Source: Candidatus Competibacteraceae bacterium (GTDB taxonomy: Bacteria; Pseudomonadota; Gammaproteobacteria; Competibacterales; Competibacteraceae). From it: a stretch of DNA of 9,474 nucleotides. Positions 1 to 7,104 of the stretch are shown piece by piece. The translations under genes and the position numbers were made by a program. The notes under the pieces were generated by a model that did not search any database, was not told the DNA's origin, and saw nothing but the letters and a program-made list of their open reading frames with translations. The stretch covers positions 1 through 9,474 of the forward strand of contig DPWB01000194.1 of NCBI GenBank assembly GCA_003527885.1. Reading direction: 5' to 3'. How positions within the stretch are numbered: the first letter of the stretch is position 1; each line of letters starts with the position of its first letter.

Positions 1-540
1 GCGGATGGTGCCCTTGACCCAGATCGAAGCGTAAACGTGCACCATGATCAGGCCGATCATCACCGCCGCCACGGCGGCGTGCGCCACCGAGGCCAGCCGC
101 ACTTGCTCCACCGGAAAGTGGAACCAGGCCCGCCAGATCGCAACCCCCGAAACCAGCAGCAGGACGGTGCCGATCACCAGCAACCAGAACAGCAGTTTTT
201 GCCCGCCGTTGTATTTGCCCTGTTCCGGCATGTTCTGATCGTCGCCGTTGACCATTTCGCCGACCCGCCGCAGCCACTGCCAGTCCACCCGGTTCATCCG
301 GTTCAGGTTCAAAAACCATAGCATCATGATCAAGAAGGGAATCCCCATCAGCAAACCAAAATAGGGATGCAGGATACGCGTCCAGGTACTGCTGCCAAAC
401 AACAGGGTGAACGGCCAGAACGCCGGATGAAACAGCGTCAGCCCGGATAAGCCGGCCAGGATGAAGTTGATGCCCACGATCCAATGGAGCGCCCGCTCCG
501 GTGCGGTGTAGCGGTCGAGGTCATTCGGGTCGCGTCTCAT
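1..540 (-). CDS. fdnI/fdoI-like: Formate dehydrogenase gamma subunit, cytochrome b556 (partial, runs off left edge)
   Basis: This is the membrane anchor of a respiratory formate dehydrogenase. It binds two b haems and passes electrons from the beta subunit to the quinone pool. I translated it from the ATG at 540-538; 180 residues lie in the window and no stop is reached, whereas E. coli FdnI has about 217, so the C-terminus lies outside. Hydrophobic helices fall at about residues 20-36, 56-78, 115-135 and 150-173. Histidines 19 (ALHW), 58 (ILHPYFG), 154 (VAHAA) and 168 (MVHVY) sit where the haem and quinone-site histidines of E. coli FdnI lie. The family-typical [12 protein letters not shown] stretch is at 108-119 and WVKGTIR ends the visible part. 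The start overlaps the end of the beta gene by 20 bp. A GAGGTGG Shine-Dalgarno at 550-544 supports it. The three-gene order is that of fdn/fdo operons. Family assignment is secure; fdn versus fdo naming is not decidable. Confidence 0.95.
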   Translation of the reverse strand, partial: MRRDPNDLDRYTAPERALHWIVGINFILAGLSGLTLFHPAFWPFTLLFGSSTWTRILHPYFGLLMGIPFLIMMLWFLNLNRMNRVDWQWLRRVGEMVNGDDQNMPEQGKYNGGQKLLFWLLVIGTVLLLVSGVAIWRAWFHFPVEQVRLASVAHAAVAAVMIGLIMVHVYASIWVKGTIR

Positions 541-1411
541 TTTCCACCTCTTTCTCGGTTTCCTTGGAAATCGCGTTCGGCCCCTTGACGATGTAGTGGA
601 ACAGGCCGGCCAGACTGACCGCCGCCATGGCGCCGATGGCCAGCGGCTTGGCCAGCCCTTTCCAAAGCTGCACCCACGGGCTGATGGCGGGGTCTTTGGG
701 GAGATTCGAATACCATTGGGGATGGTCGGCGTGCTGGAGTACGTACATGACGTGGGTGCCACCCACCCCCGGCGGATCGTACAGGCCGGCGTTTTGAAAG
801 CCGCGCGACTTCAGGTCGGCGATGCGGTGGTCGGCGTGATCCTTCATCGCCTCCTTGGTGCCGAAATGGATCGCCCCGGTCGGACAGGTCTTGGCGCAAG
901 CCGGCGCTTGGCCGACCGCCACCCGATCCGAACACAGGCTGCATTTGTAGGCCTTGTGATCCTGTTCGGACAGCCTGGGAATGTTGAACGGACAGCCGGT
1001 GATGCAATAGCCGCAACCGATGCAGTTCTCCTGGTGGAAATCCACGATGCCGTTGGCGTATTGCACGATGGCGCCTGGGGCCGGGCAGGCTTTGAGGCAG
1101 CCCGGATCTTGGCAGTGCATACAGCCGTCCTTGCGGATCAGCCACTCCAGCCGTCCGTCGTTCTCGATCTCGGCGTAGCGCATCACCGTCCAGGCTTTGC
1201 CGCTCAGGTCGGTGGGGTTGTCGTAGACGCCGGTGCAGGTACCCACCTCAGCGCGCAGATCGTTCCACTCCATGCAGGCGACCTGGCAGGCCTTGCAGCC
1301 GATACATTGCGAAATATCGATCAGCTTGGCCACCTCGACCGCCTCGCGGGCGTGCGGCATCGGGGTGGTGGTCGCCGAACGGCGTTGGATATCGAGCGAT
1401 TGCCATGCCAT
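521..1411 (-). CDS. fdnH/fdoH-like: Formate dehydrogenase beta subunit, four-cluster ferredoxin-type protein
   Basis: This is the electron-transfer subunit between the catalytic alpha subunit and cytochrome b. It is 296 residues from the ATG at 1411-1409; E. coli FdnH is 294. Sixteen cysteines form four [4Fe-4S] sites: 36/39/42/46 ([11 protein letters not shown]), 97/100/105/109 ([13 protein letters not shown]), 130/133/136/140 ([11 protein letters not shown]) and 157/160/172/176 (CSLC...CAKTC). A C-terminal hydrophobic segment at about 251-275 should be the single helix that ties the subunit to the membrane, with its globular part in the periplasm. A GTG at 1414-1412 is an alternative start one codon earlier, but the Shine-Dalgarno AGGAGGT leaves only 2 nt to it and 5 nt to the ATG, so the ATG is preferred. 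The gene starts 10 nt after the alpha stop and overlaps the gamma start by 20 nt, so translation is probably coupled. No signal peptide is seen, as expected for a subunit exported with its Tat-bearing partner. Confidence 0.96.
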   Translation of the reverse strand: MAWQSLDIQRRSATTTPMPHAREAVEVAKLIDISQCIGCKACQVACMEWNDLRAEVGTCTGVYDNPTDLSGKAWTVMRYAEIENDGRLEWLIRKDGCMHCQDPGCLKACPAPGAIVQYANGIVDFHQENCIGCGYCITGCPFNIPRLSEQDHKAYKCSLCSDRVAVGQAPACAKTCPTGAIHFGTKEAMKDHADHRIADLKSRGFQNAGLYDPPGVGGTHVMYVLQHADHPQWYSNLPKDPAISPWVQLWKGLAKPLAIGAMAAVSLAGLFHYIVKGPNAISKETEKEVENETRPE

Positions 1412-1415
1412 CACG

Positions 1416-1422
1416 ACCTCCT
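1416..1422 (-). promoter_or_regulatory. Shine-Dalgarno of the beta subunit, overlapping the alpha stop codon
   Basis: AGGAGGT on the minus strand lies 5 nt (counted from AGGAGG) before the ATG at 1411 and shares its first A with the TGA stop of the alpha gene. It is close to the ideal anti-16S match. It decides the beta start in favour of ATG over the GTG one codon upstream, and it implies coupled translation of alpha and beta. Confidence 0.8.
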
Positions 1423-4400
1423 CACGCTTTCTCGATGTTGACCAGGAACGCCTTGAACTCCGGCGTCTGGCTGTTGGCGTCGCCGATGAACGGCGTCAGC
1501 ACGTTGACCATATAACCGGGCCGGGTCGCGCCCCGGAAACCCCAGTGAATGGGGACGCCGACCGTGTGCACCTTGCGGCCGTTCACGCTGAGGTTGCGGA
1601 TGCGCTTGGTCACCACCACCACCGCGACCATCTCGCCGCGCTTGGAGCGCACCCGCACCCGGCCGCCGTTGACGATGCCCTTCTCCCGCGCCAGCTCCTC
1701 GCCGATCTCCACGAACTGCTGCGGTTGGGTGATGGCGTTCAGCAGCGAGTGCTTGGTCCAGAAATGGAAATGCTCGACCAGCCGGTAGGTGGTGGCGACA
1801 TACGGGAACTCGGCGGCCTTGCCCAGCGCCTCCAGATCGCCCGGATAAACCCGCGCGGCGGGATTGCTGACCGCCTGGGGGTTGTCGGGGTGGAGCGGAT
1901 TGACGCCCAGCGGGGTTTCAAACGGTTCGTAGTGTTCCGGCATGGGGCCGTCGAGCATCCGCTCGAAGGCGAACAGCCGCGCCACCCCCTCAGGGTTCAT
2001 GATGAAAGGCATCACCGCTTCTTCGGGCTTGGCGTCGGGGCGCATGTCGGGCACATCGTTGCCGCCCCACTTGGCGCCATCCCATTTGATCACCGCCCGG
2101 CTGGCGTCCCACGGCTTGCCGCTCAGATCGCAGGAGGCGCGGTTGTAAAGGATGCGGCGGTTGGCCGGCCAGGCGAAACCCCAGTTGAGGCTTTGGCCCA
2201 AACCGGTGGGATCGGACGGATCGCGGCGGGCGGTGAGGTTGCCCGCCTGCGACCACATCCCGCAGTAGATCCAGTTGCCGGCCGCCGTCGCGCCGTCGTC
2301 GCGCAGCTGGGCGAAGCCGGCCAGTTGCTCGCCGGCTTTGGCGAGAATCTTGGTCGGGTCTTTCGGGTCGGCCACATCCGCCAACGCCCTGCCGCTGATT
2401 TCCATCGCCACTTCTTCGGGGCTGGGCTGCGCGGCAATCCGGTAAGGCCAGGACAGACCCAACACCGGTTCCGGGAACGCGCCGCCCTCCTCGGCGTACA
2501 GCGCCCGCAGCCGGGTGAACAACGCGCCGATGATGTCCAGATCGCTCAATGAATCGCCGGGGCCGTCCGCGCCCTTCCAGTGCCATTGGATCACCCGGCT
2601 GGAGTTGGTGAAGCTGCCGTCCTGCTCGGCGAAGCAGGTGGCGGGCAAGCGGAATACCTCGGTCTGAATCTTGGCCGGATCGGCGGGGTTGAACTCGCCG
2701 TGGCTCTTCCAGAACTCGGCGGTTTCCGTCGCCAGCGGGTCGATTACCACCAGGAATTTCAGCTTGGCCAGCGCGACATCGATCTTGGCCTTGTGCGGGG
2801 CCGAGGCCAGCGGGTTGAAGCCCTGGCAGACGAAGCCGTTCAGCTGGCCCTGGTGCATCCGCTCGAACAGCGCCAGCACGTCGTAGGCGGCGTCCTTCTT
2901 CGGCAGCCAGTCGTACCCGAAGCCGTTGTCCGCCGTGGCGGCGCTGCCGTACCAAGCTGTCATCAGGCTGGCGAACCATTTCGGGAAATTCTGCCCGTAG
3001 TTCATCTGGTTCGGCCGCAGCGGCTTGGGGGTGCGCTTGGCCAGATACTCGTCGCGGGTCTTGTCGGCGTCGGTCGGCGCACCCAGGTAGCCCGGCAACA
3101 CCTCGGAATAGAGGCATTGATCGGTGATGCCCTGGACGTTGGCGTGGCCGCGCAGCGCGTTGACCCCGCCGCCGGCCCGACCCATGTTGCCCAGCAGCAA
3201 CTGGATCATCGCCATGGTGCGGATGTTCTGGCTGCCGACCGTGTGCTGGGTCCACCCCAGCGCGTAGCAGATGGTCATCACCCGGTCGGGCGCGGACGTG
3301 TCGGCGATCAACTCGCACACCTTGAGGAAATCCGCTCGCGGGGTGCCGGTGACTTGGCTGACCACTTCCGGCGTGTAGCGGGCATAGTGCCGCTTCATGA
3401 CCTGAAACACGCACTGGGGGTCTTGCAGCGTGTCATCGACCTTGGCGAAGCCTTGCGCGTCGAGCTGATACTGCCAGGTGGCGGGATCGTACTTGCGCTT
3501 GGCGGCGTCGTAGCCGGAGAACAAGCCGTCGGCGAAGCTGAAATTTTCGTTGATCAGGAACGCGGCGTTGGTGAAGGCCTTGACGTAAGCGTGATGGATT
3601 TTATCGTTGGCTAACAGGTAATTGATGACGCCACCCAGAAAAGCGATGTCGGCGCCGGGGCGGATCGGCGTATAAAAGTCGGCGACAGCGGCGGAGCGGG
3701 TGAAGCGGGGGTCCACCACCACCAGCTTGGCCTTGCGGTTGGCCTTGGCTTCCATTACCCACTTGAAACCGCAGGGATGGGCCTCGGCGGCGTTGCCGCC
3801 CATGACCAGAATCAGATCGGCGTTCTTGATGTCCACCCAATGGTTGGTCATCGAACCGCGCCCGAACGTCGGGGCCAGACTGGCCACCGTCGGGGCGTGT
3901 CAGATGCGCGCCTGGGTGTCGAGCGCGATGTTGCCGAGACCGCGCAGTACCTTGTGCGTCAGATAGCCGACTTCGTTGCTGGCGGCGGAGCTGGCCAGGA
4001 AGCCGGTGGTGTTCCAGCGGTTGACCGTCACGCCCTCGGCGTTGGTCTTGATGAAATGGGCGTCGCGATCCGCTTTCAGGTGTTGGGCGATACGGTCAAA
4101 GGCCTCGTCCCAAGTGAGGCGTTTCCAGCCGTTCGCCCCGGATTCGCGCACCTCGGGATATTTCAGGCGGTCGGCGCTGTGAATCATGTCCAGCAAGCCC
4201 GCGCCTTTCGGGCAGAGGGTGCCGCGGTTGACCGGATTGTCGGGATCGCCCTCGATGTGGATGATCTCGGCTTTGGTGTTCTTGGATCTGTCGCCGAGCG
4301 AGTAGAGCAACACGCCGCAACTGACCGAGCAGTACGGGCAGGTGTTGCGGGTTTCGGTGGTGCGGGCCAGCTTGTAATTGCGGATTTCAGCCAGTGCTGG

Positions 4401-4490
4401 CTCCGGCGAGAAACCCAGCAGCGCCAGGCTGGAACCGCCCAGCCCGGCGGCGGTGATTTTCAGAAATTGTCGTCGGGTGACGTCGATCAT
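1422..4490 (-). CDS. fdnG/fdoG-like: Formate dehydrogenase alpha subunit, selenocysteine- and Mo/W-bis-MGD-containing, Tat-exported
   Basis: This is the catalytic subunit that oxidises formate to CO2 in the periplasm. It reads as one 1022-residue protein (E. coli FdnG is 1015) if the in-frame TGA at 3902-3900 is read as selenocysteine 197. The context [21 protein letters not shown] matches the Sec-His active site of the FdnG family. The N-terminus has a Tat signal ([12 protein letters not shown], then a hydrophobic stretch and a likely cut near ALA-E at 33-35). Cys51, 54, 58 and 93 (CPYCSVSC...CPKG) bind the single [4Fe-4S] cluster. The central part is molybdopterin oxidoreductase ([26 protein letters not shown]), and the last ~140 residues are the dinucleotide-binding domain ([21 protein letters not shown]). 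The start is ATG 4490-4488 with AGGAGAT at 4503-4497, 6 nt spacing. It is the first gene of the operon. Function requires SelA/B/C/D, a molybdenum-cofactor supply and an FdhD/FdhE-type maturase, none of which is in the window. A simple gene finder would split it into two ORFs. Confidence 0.96.
3861..3902 (-). promoter_or_regulatory. Selenocysteine UGA codon and bacterial SECIS hairpin
   Basis: The UGA is at 3902-3900. The RNA immediately downstream can fold as bacterial SECIS elements do: a lower stem CCCGA (3894-3890) with UCGGG (3865-3861), and an upper stem GGCCA (3885-3881) with UGGCC (3877-3873) closing a tiny GUC loop. The AGUCU around the loop and its distance from the UGA match my memory of the E. 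coli fdnG element, where SelB binds the apical loop. The element lies within coding sequence, so the hairpin and the protein sequence are both constrained. The folding was done by eye and no energy was calculated. Confidence 0.85.
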
Positions 4491-4513
4491 CGTTCGATCT
4501 CCTGCGCTCTTCT

Positions 4514-4540
4514 CTCGAACCCGGCGGGGTCGGCTTCGAG
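4514..4540 (-). promoter_or_regulatory. Inverted repeat in the formate dehydrogenase leader
   Basis: CTCGAA (4514-4519) and TTCGAG (4535-4540) are perfect complements around a 15-nt G/C-rich loop whose ends can add two more pairs (CC with GG) past a mismatch. It lies 11 nt upstream of the AGGAGAT ribosome site of the alpha gene, so it would sit in the mRNA leader. It could affect translation or bind a regulator, or it could be chance in GC-rich sequence. I could not match it to a named riboswitch, including the molybdenum-cofactor motif. Confidence 0.3.
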
Positions 4541-4656
4541 TCTTCGGGAGAGCCTGCCGCGCGGTCCAAGCGGGGTTGCCACGGAGGGTTTACCGTCGGG
4601 AGGGGCTCGGCGACCCCGCGCCTGTCGTTCGTAAAATAACGTTAAGCGACAAATTC

Positions 4657-4685
4657 AGTATAGACGGCGCTGGGCCTGACAGCAC
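4657..4685 (-). promoter_or_regulatory. Candidate sigma-70-type promoter for the formate dehydrogenase operon
   Basis: A TATACT -10 hexamer (4662-4657) matches consensus in 5 of 6 places and is the best -10 in the gap on the minus strand. At 17 nt spacing the -35 would be GTGCTG (4685-4680), a poor match, so the promoter would need an activator if real. It lies about 167 bp before the alpha start, giving a long leader. The upstream half overlaps the 37-bp repeat. A weaker alternative is TATCAT at 4893-4888. Confidence 0.3.
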
Positions 4686-4698
4686 GCCGAACAGCGAC
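4662..4698. repeat. 37-bp direct repeat, copy 1
   Basis: Begins AGACGGCGCTGGGCC and ends AACAGCGAC. It matches copy 2 (4734-4770) at 35 of 37 positions; the first 25 bases are identical and the differences are at the third-last block (CCG here, TCA there). The two copies are 72 bp apart start to start, leaving a 35-bp unique spacer. The edge of this copy contributes to the TATACT box on the minus strand. Function is unknown: possible tandem protein-binding sites, or two copies of a dispersed intergenic repeat. Confidence 0.85.
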
Positions 4699-4733
4699 TT
4701 GCTGCTGGAAAGCGTTCTGATCAAGGAGCACCA

Positions 4734-4770
4734 AGACGGCGCTGGGCCTGACAGCACGTCAAACAGCGAC
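4734..4770. repeat. 37-bp direct repeat, copy 2
   Basis: Second copy of the repeat, in the same orientation as copy 1 and with two substitutions. On the minus strand this copy contains TTGACG, which is absent from copy 1 (TTCGGC), but no fitting -10 follows at 16-18 nt. The sequence beyond the repeat on either side differs from that around copy 1, which fixes the unit at about 37 bp. Confidence 0.85.
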
Positions 4771-4934
4771 GGTAAGAAGTGGAAATTTCGTCGCGCTGGC
4801 CCGTGCGACCGGCTACGACAAACGGGGTTGGCCGCCGGGGGGGTTCACGCTTGCGGTAGGGTCGCTGGCCGAATCGTCCGCTGCCGGATGATAGCGCCAA
4901 CGAAAGGGCTCGACAGAAACGGCGGAGGGGACGC

Positions 4935-5723
4935 TTAACCCAGCCGCTGGAGTATCCGTTCTCGAAATTGGATCGCTGCCTGGGGGTTAGGTATTTCCTT
5001 GGACAAAGCGTCAACGGCGATATCCACAGTGATGGCGAAACGGAAGCACTCGGCACAAATCATTTTGGCGATAGGGCCGATGAATTCTTTAAGCGTTTGC
5101 TCCACGATGGTTTTAGAAGCCGCCGTCAAGGGATAGCCCAAGGGGTTTTTACCGACATTGGCCTTCGAACGTTGGCTCGGGGGATCGGCCCGGGCTAACA
5201 GGGTAGACTCCAAGGGATTTTTACCGAGCCTCGCCCTCGAAAGCTGGCTCGGAGGGTCGGCCCGAGCTGTCGGAAGCTGGCTTGGAGGGTCAGTGCGAGC
5301 TAACAGGGAAGACTCCAAGAAGTTTTTACCGAGCCTCGCCCTCGAAAGCTGGCTCGGAGGGTCGGGTTGGGCTATTTGGGGCAACTCCAAGGGTTTTCTG
5401 TCGGGCGGAGACGGCGCGGCGGCGTAATGGGCGGTTTCGAAGGCCGCCAAAATCTCGGCGGTGGAGGGCAGGGTCATTTGCGTGGGCGGCGGCGTGCCTT
5501 GAACGAAGGCGATACTGCCGTTTTTGATGCTGGTAAGAAGCGGGAGCGCATCGACGCCGCGCTGTTTTTGGGCCCAGCACGAGATGATCTCCCCTCCTTG
5601 CAGGTTGATTTGACCCAGCGAACGACCGTTTTCGAGAAGGTAGAGGGTGCCGGTTTTCTTTTCCTGACACAGGTTGCGCAATTGGTCGGCGATGGCCGAC
5701 AGCGACAGCGATTTCTGGAACAT
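4935..5723 (-). CDS. DUF4388 (PATAN-like) protein with tandem-repeat linker and C-terminal GPIA domain
   Basis: This 262-residue protein has no signal peptide or membrane segment and should be cytoplasmic. Residues 1-95 look like a DUF4388/PATAN domain: an amphipathic start (SLSAIADQLRNLCQ), then KTGTLYLLENGRSLGQINLQGGEIISC, the usual 'small ligand or partner sensing' beta-rich block. Residues 121-203 are a basic, proline-rich linker of four repeat units (24, 11, 24 and 24 residues) beginning DPPSQ. Residues 205-262 (IVEQTLKEFIGPIAKMICAEC...) resemble the short C-terminal domain with a GPIA motif found on some bacterial kinases and PATAN proteins, which I recall as DUF8082. Such proteins are usually linked to signalling or type IV pilus and surface behaviours, but nothing here shows which. 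It starts at ATG 5723-5721 with only a weak ribosome site, and stops TAA 444 bp before the formate dehydrogenase start. It is probably not part of that operon. Real coding status is supported by conserved end domains; function is unknown. Confidence 0.8.
   Translation of the reverse strand: MFQKSLSLSAIADQLRNLCQEKKTGTLYLLENGRSLGQINLQGGEIISCWAQKQRGVDALPLLTSIKNGSIAFVQGTPPPTQMTLPSTAEILAAFETAHYAAAPSPPDRKPLELPQIAQPDPPSQLSRARLGKNFLESSLLARTDPPSQLPTARADPPSQLSRARLGKNPLESTLLARADPPSQRSKANVGKNPLGYPLTAASKTIVEQTLKEFIGPIAKMICAECFRFAITVDIAVDALSKEIPNPQAAIQFRERILQRLG
5115..5363 (-). repeat. In-frame tandem repeats with palindromic arms inside the DUF4388 gene
   Basis: The region encodes residues 121-203. Units begin DPPSQ and mostly continue (L/R)S(R/K)A(R/N)(L/V)GKN(F/P)LE. 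There are three 24-residue units (72 bp) and one 11-residue partial unit. At DNA level 43 bases are identical between 5218-5260 and 5323-5365, 105 bp apart. Each of these copies carries a 7-bp inverted repeat, CCGAGCC with GGCTCGG (5224-5230/5246-5252 and 5329-5335/5351-5357). The near-identity, including third codon positions, indicates recent duplication or conversion. Confidence 0.9.
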
Positions 5724-5837
5724 GGTAGTGCTCTGTTGGCAAGCGGGCGAAACGTGGCCGGAAAAATAAGACCAGAGCGGTCGGTCCTGAAGGCGTCAGG
5801 CAACCGGAATCTACGGGTGCTGGCATAAAGATAGTAC

Positions 5838-5850
5838 ACCCGCGACGGGT
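5838..5850 (-). terminator. Short inverted repeat after the hydrolase gene
   Basis: ACCCG-CGA-CGGGT is a perfect 5-bp stem with a 3-nt loop, 28 nt past the hydrolase stop. On the minus strand it is followed by GTGTACTATCTTTATG rather than a U tract, so it is at best a weak intrinsic terminator. The AT-rich bases after it (TACTAT, TATCTT) could also be a -10 for the DUF4388 gene about 110 bp downstream. The 155-bp gap (5724-5878) holds nothing else I can identify. Confidence 0.25.
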
Positions 5851-5878
5851 CCGTCCGACTCTTTGGCGTCGCGCCGCG

Positions 5879-6739
5879 CTATCCCGCGCGATCGGCTCCA
5901 AAGAACGGCGCCAACAACCGGGCGCAGGGCTCGGGGTCCTCCAGGTGCGGGTGGTGGCCGCCGGGCAGGATATGTACGGCCAGACCGGCGATGCGGGCGT
6001 AACGTTCCCGCATGTAGTCGCGTTTGACCAAATAGCCGTCCGCGCCGCAGATCAGCAGCGCCGGCGCTTGGAGGTGATCCATGTAAGCGAGGATTTGCGG
6101 TTCGCTGAGGTAGAAGGGCGACATGAACCGCAGCCGGGGGTCGGTGCGCCAGCCGTAGCCTGCGCCGACCGGCCGAATGGCGCGTTCGACCAGGATCGCC
6201 GCCGCCGTCCGCGACAGCCCGCCCGCCTCGCGACGCGCCTCAACCGCCGCTTCCCGGGTCGGATAGAGCGGCGGCCGCTTGGCCGGCAGGGCGTTCATCT
6301 GGTCGATGGCTTTGCGCAGGTTGGTCGGGCCCTCGGCGGGATTGCTGGTCGGCGGCCCCAAGCCTTCGATCATCGCCACCCGGCTGATCCGCTCCGGCGA
6401 GACCGCCGCCATGAAGCTGGCCAGCCCGCCGCCCAGCGAGTGGCCGAGCAGCGCGAAGCGGCGCCAGCCCAGGGCATCGGCGGCGGCCAGCACATCGGGG
6501 AGGAAATCGGCCAAGTGGTAGTGAACCCCCTGCGGGCGGTGCTCGGACAGGCCGTGGCCGGTCAAATCCAGCGCCACCAAGCGCAGTTCGGGCAGCAACG
6601 GCGCCAGCGCGTCGAAACTGGCGGCATTGTCCAGCCAGCCGTGTAAGGCCAGTACCGGAACCCCCTCCGGCGGTCCCCAAGCCCGCGCGGCCAGCCGCAG
6701 ATAGCGGGTTTGCAGCGTCAGTTCTTCCGGTGGCGTCAC
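5879..6739 (-). CDS. Alpha/beta hydrolase (serine hydrolase-like family)
   Basis: A 286-residue single-domain alpha/beta hydrolase with no signal peptide. The fold's landmarks are in order: oxyanion-hole HGW at 33-35 (LALHGWLDNAASF), LVALDLTGHGLS at 54-65, nucleophile elbow GHSLGG with Ser101, the acid most likely Asp234 (CGADGYLV), and the catalytic His in GGHHPHLE at 260-267. The HGWLDNA and HHxHLE signatures point to the serine-hydrolase-like (SERHL/MhpC-type) group, which cleaves esters or C-C bonds; the substrate cannot be read from sequence. The start is GTG 6739-6737, 6 nt after the stop of the ABM gene; no ATG fits before the conserved region, and the only ribosome-site candidate is a weak GAGAA. 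Tight spacing indicates cotranscription with the ABM gene and ubiCA, which hints at, but does not show, a role near quinone metabolism. Confidence 0.9.
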   Translation of the reverse strand: MTPPEELTLQTRYLRLAARAWGPPEGVPVLALHGWLDNAASFDALAPLLPELRLVALDLTGHGLSEHRPQGVHYHLADFLPDVLAAADALGWRRFALLGHSLGGGLASFMAAVSPERISRVAMIEGLGPPTSNPAEGPTNLRKAIDQMNALPAKRPPLYPTREAAVEARREAGGLSRTAAAILVERAIRPVGAGYGWRTDPRLRFMSPFYLSEPQILAYMDHLQAPALLICGADGYLVKRDYMRERYARIAGLAVHILPGGHHPHLEDPEPCARLLAPFFGADRAG

Positions 6740-6745
6740 GGGTTC

Positions 6746-7069
6746 TCAGACGCCTGCCGGATAATCCCAACCCGCATCGGCCGGGAACAGGTTGTGGTAT
6801 TTCGCGCTGGAGCGCGGTTCGGCCATCATCTCGGCCACGGCGTCGCGCCAGCGGGCGTAATGGGCGGTTTCCTTGTGCCGCGCGGTGGCCTCGACCGTCC
6901 GGTAGACCTCGACCAGCACGAAACGGGTCGGATCGTCGGCCTGCTGGATCAGGTCGAAGCGGGCGATGCCGGGTTCCCGGACGCTGTGGCGGGCATTGTC
7001 GAGCGAAGCGGTTTTGAACGCCTCGATGCAGTCCGGTTTGACGTGGACGAAGACATGGACGATCAGCAT
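6746..7069 (-). CDS. Antibiotic biosynthesis monooxygenase (ABM) domain protein, LsrG/YgiN-like
   Basis: A 107-residue protein, the full size of a single ABM ferredoxin-like-fold domain. It starts [18 protein letters not shown] and has the conserved blocks [13 protein letters not shown] (31-43), [10 protein letters not shown] (49-58), [10 protein letters not shown] (65-74) and a C-terminal YHNLFP (91-96). Family members include the quinol monooxygenase YgiN and the autoinducer-2 processing LsrG; this one resembles LsrG-type sequences most in its RFDLxQ and HKxTxHY blocks, but no lsr genes are nearby. They are usually dimeric, cofactor-free and cytoplasmic. Its frame is open far upstream inside ubiA, so the start is set by the ATG at 7069-7067, preceded by AGGAAGG at 7087-7081 and by the family's usual N-terminus. 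It begins 35 nt after the ubiA stop and ends 6 nt before the hydrolase start. Substrate unknown. Confidence 0.9.
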   Translation of the reverse strand: MLIVHVFVHVKPDCIEAFKTASLDNARHSVREPGIARFDLIQQADDPTRFVLVEVYRTVEATARHKETAHYARWRDAVAEMMAEPRSSAKYHNLFPADAGWDYPAGV

Positions 7070-7104
7070 GACGGTGTTATCCTTCCTGTTGAGCGAGATG
7101 GAAT

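Larger units (their letters stand above)
4491..4934. other. 444-bp non-coding gap upstream of the formate dehydrogenase operon
   Basis: No convincing gene lies between the DUF4388 gene stop and the formate dehydrogenase start. The gap should hold the operon's promoter and leader. It contains two 37-bp direct repeats (4662-4698, 4734-4770), a TATACT -10-like box at the edge of one repeat, and an inverted repeat just before the ribosome site (4514-4540). A run of seven G is at 4837-4843. I see no strong terminator after the DUF4388 gene, no tRNA, and no clear sigma-54 GG-N10-GC box. An open plus-strand frame crosses the gap but starts inside the coding region of the Tat signal and has no recognisable content. 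Confidence 0.7.

Noticed and set aside
1233..3614. Long plus-strand open frames opposite the alpha and beta subunit genes (1233-2552 and 2580-3614)
   Set aside because: They are antisense to strongly conserved coding sequence in GC-rich DNA and show no family motifs; they are codon-bias shadows.
3888..3902. Formate dehydrogenase alpha split into two genes or a pseudogene by a stop at 3900
   Set aside because: The UGA is at the Sec position, the frame continues without a shift, a SECIS-like hairpin follows, and both halves are fully conserved.
4699..4733. Sigma-54 promoter (TGGTGC...TTGAT) for the formate dehydrogenase operon
   Set aside because: The minus-strand GG is not followed by GC at the required 10-nt spacing, and the match is otherwise weak.
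4662..4770. Two-repeat CRISPR array
   Set aside because: Repeat and spacer lengths fit, but there are only two units, they differ at two internal positions, no cas genes or typical repeat ends are present, and the gap is a promoter region.
4378..4938. Plus-strand open frame crossing the gap and the direct repeats
   Set aside because: It begins antisense to the Tat signal of the alpha subunit, has no ribosome site or recognisable domain, and its repeat content follows from the 72-bp spacing.
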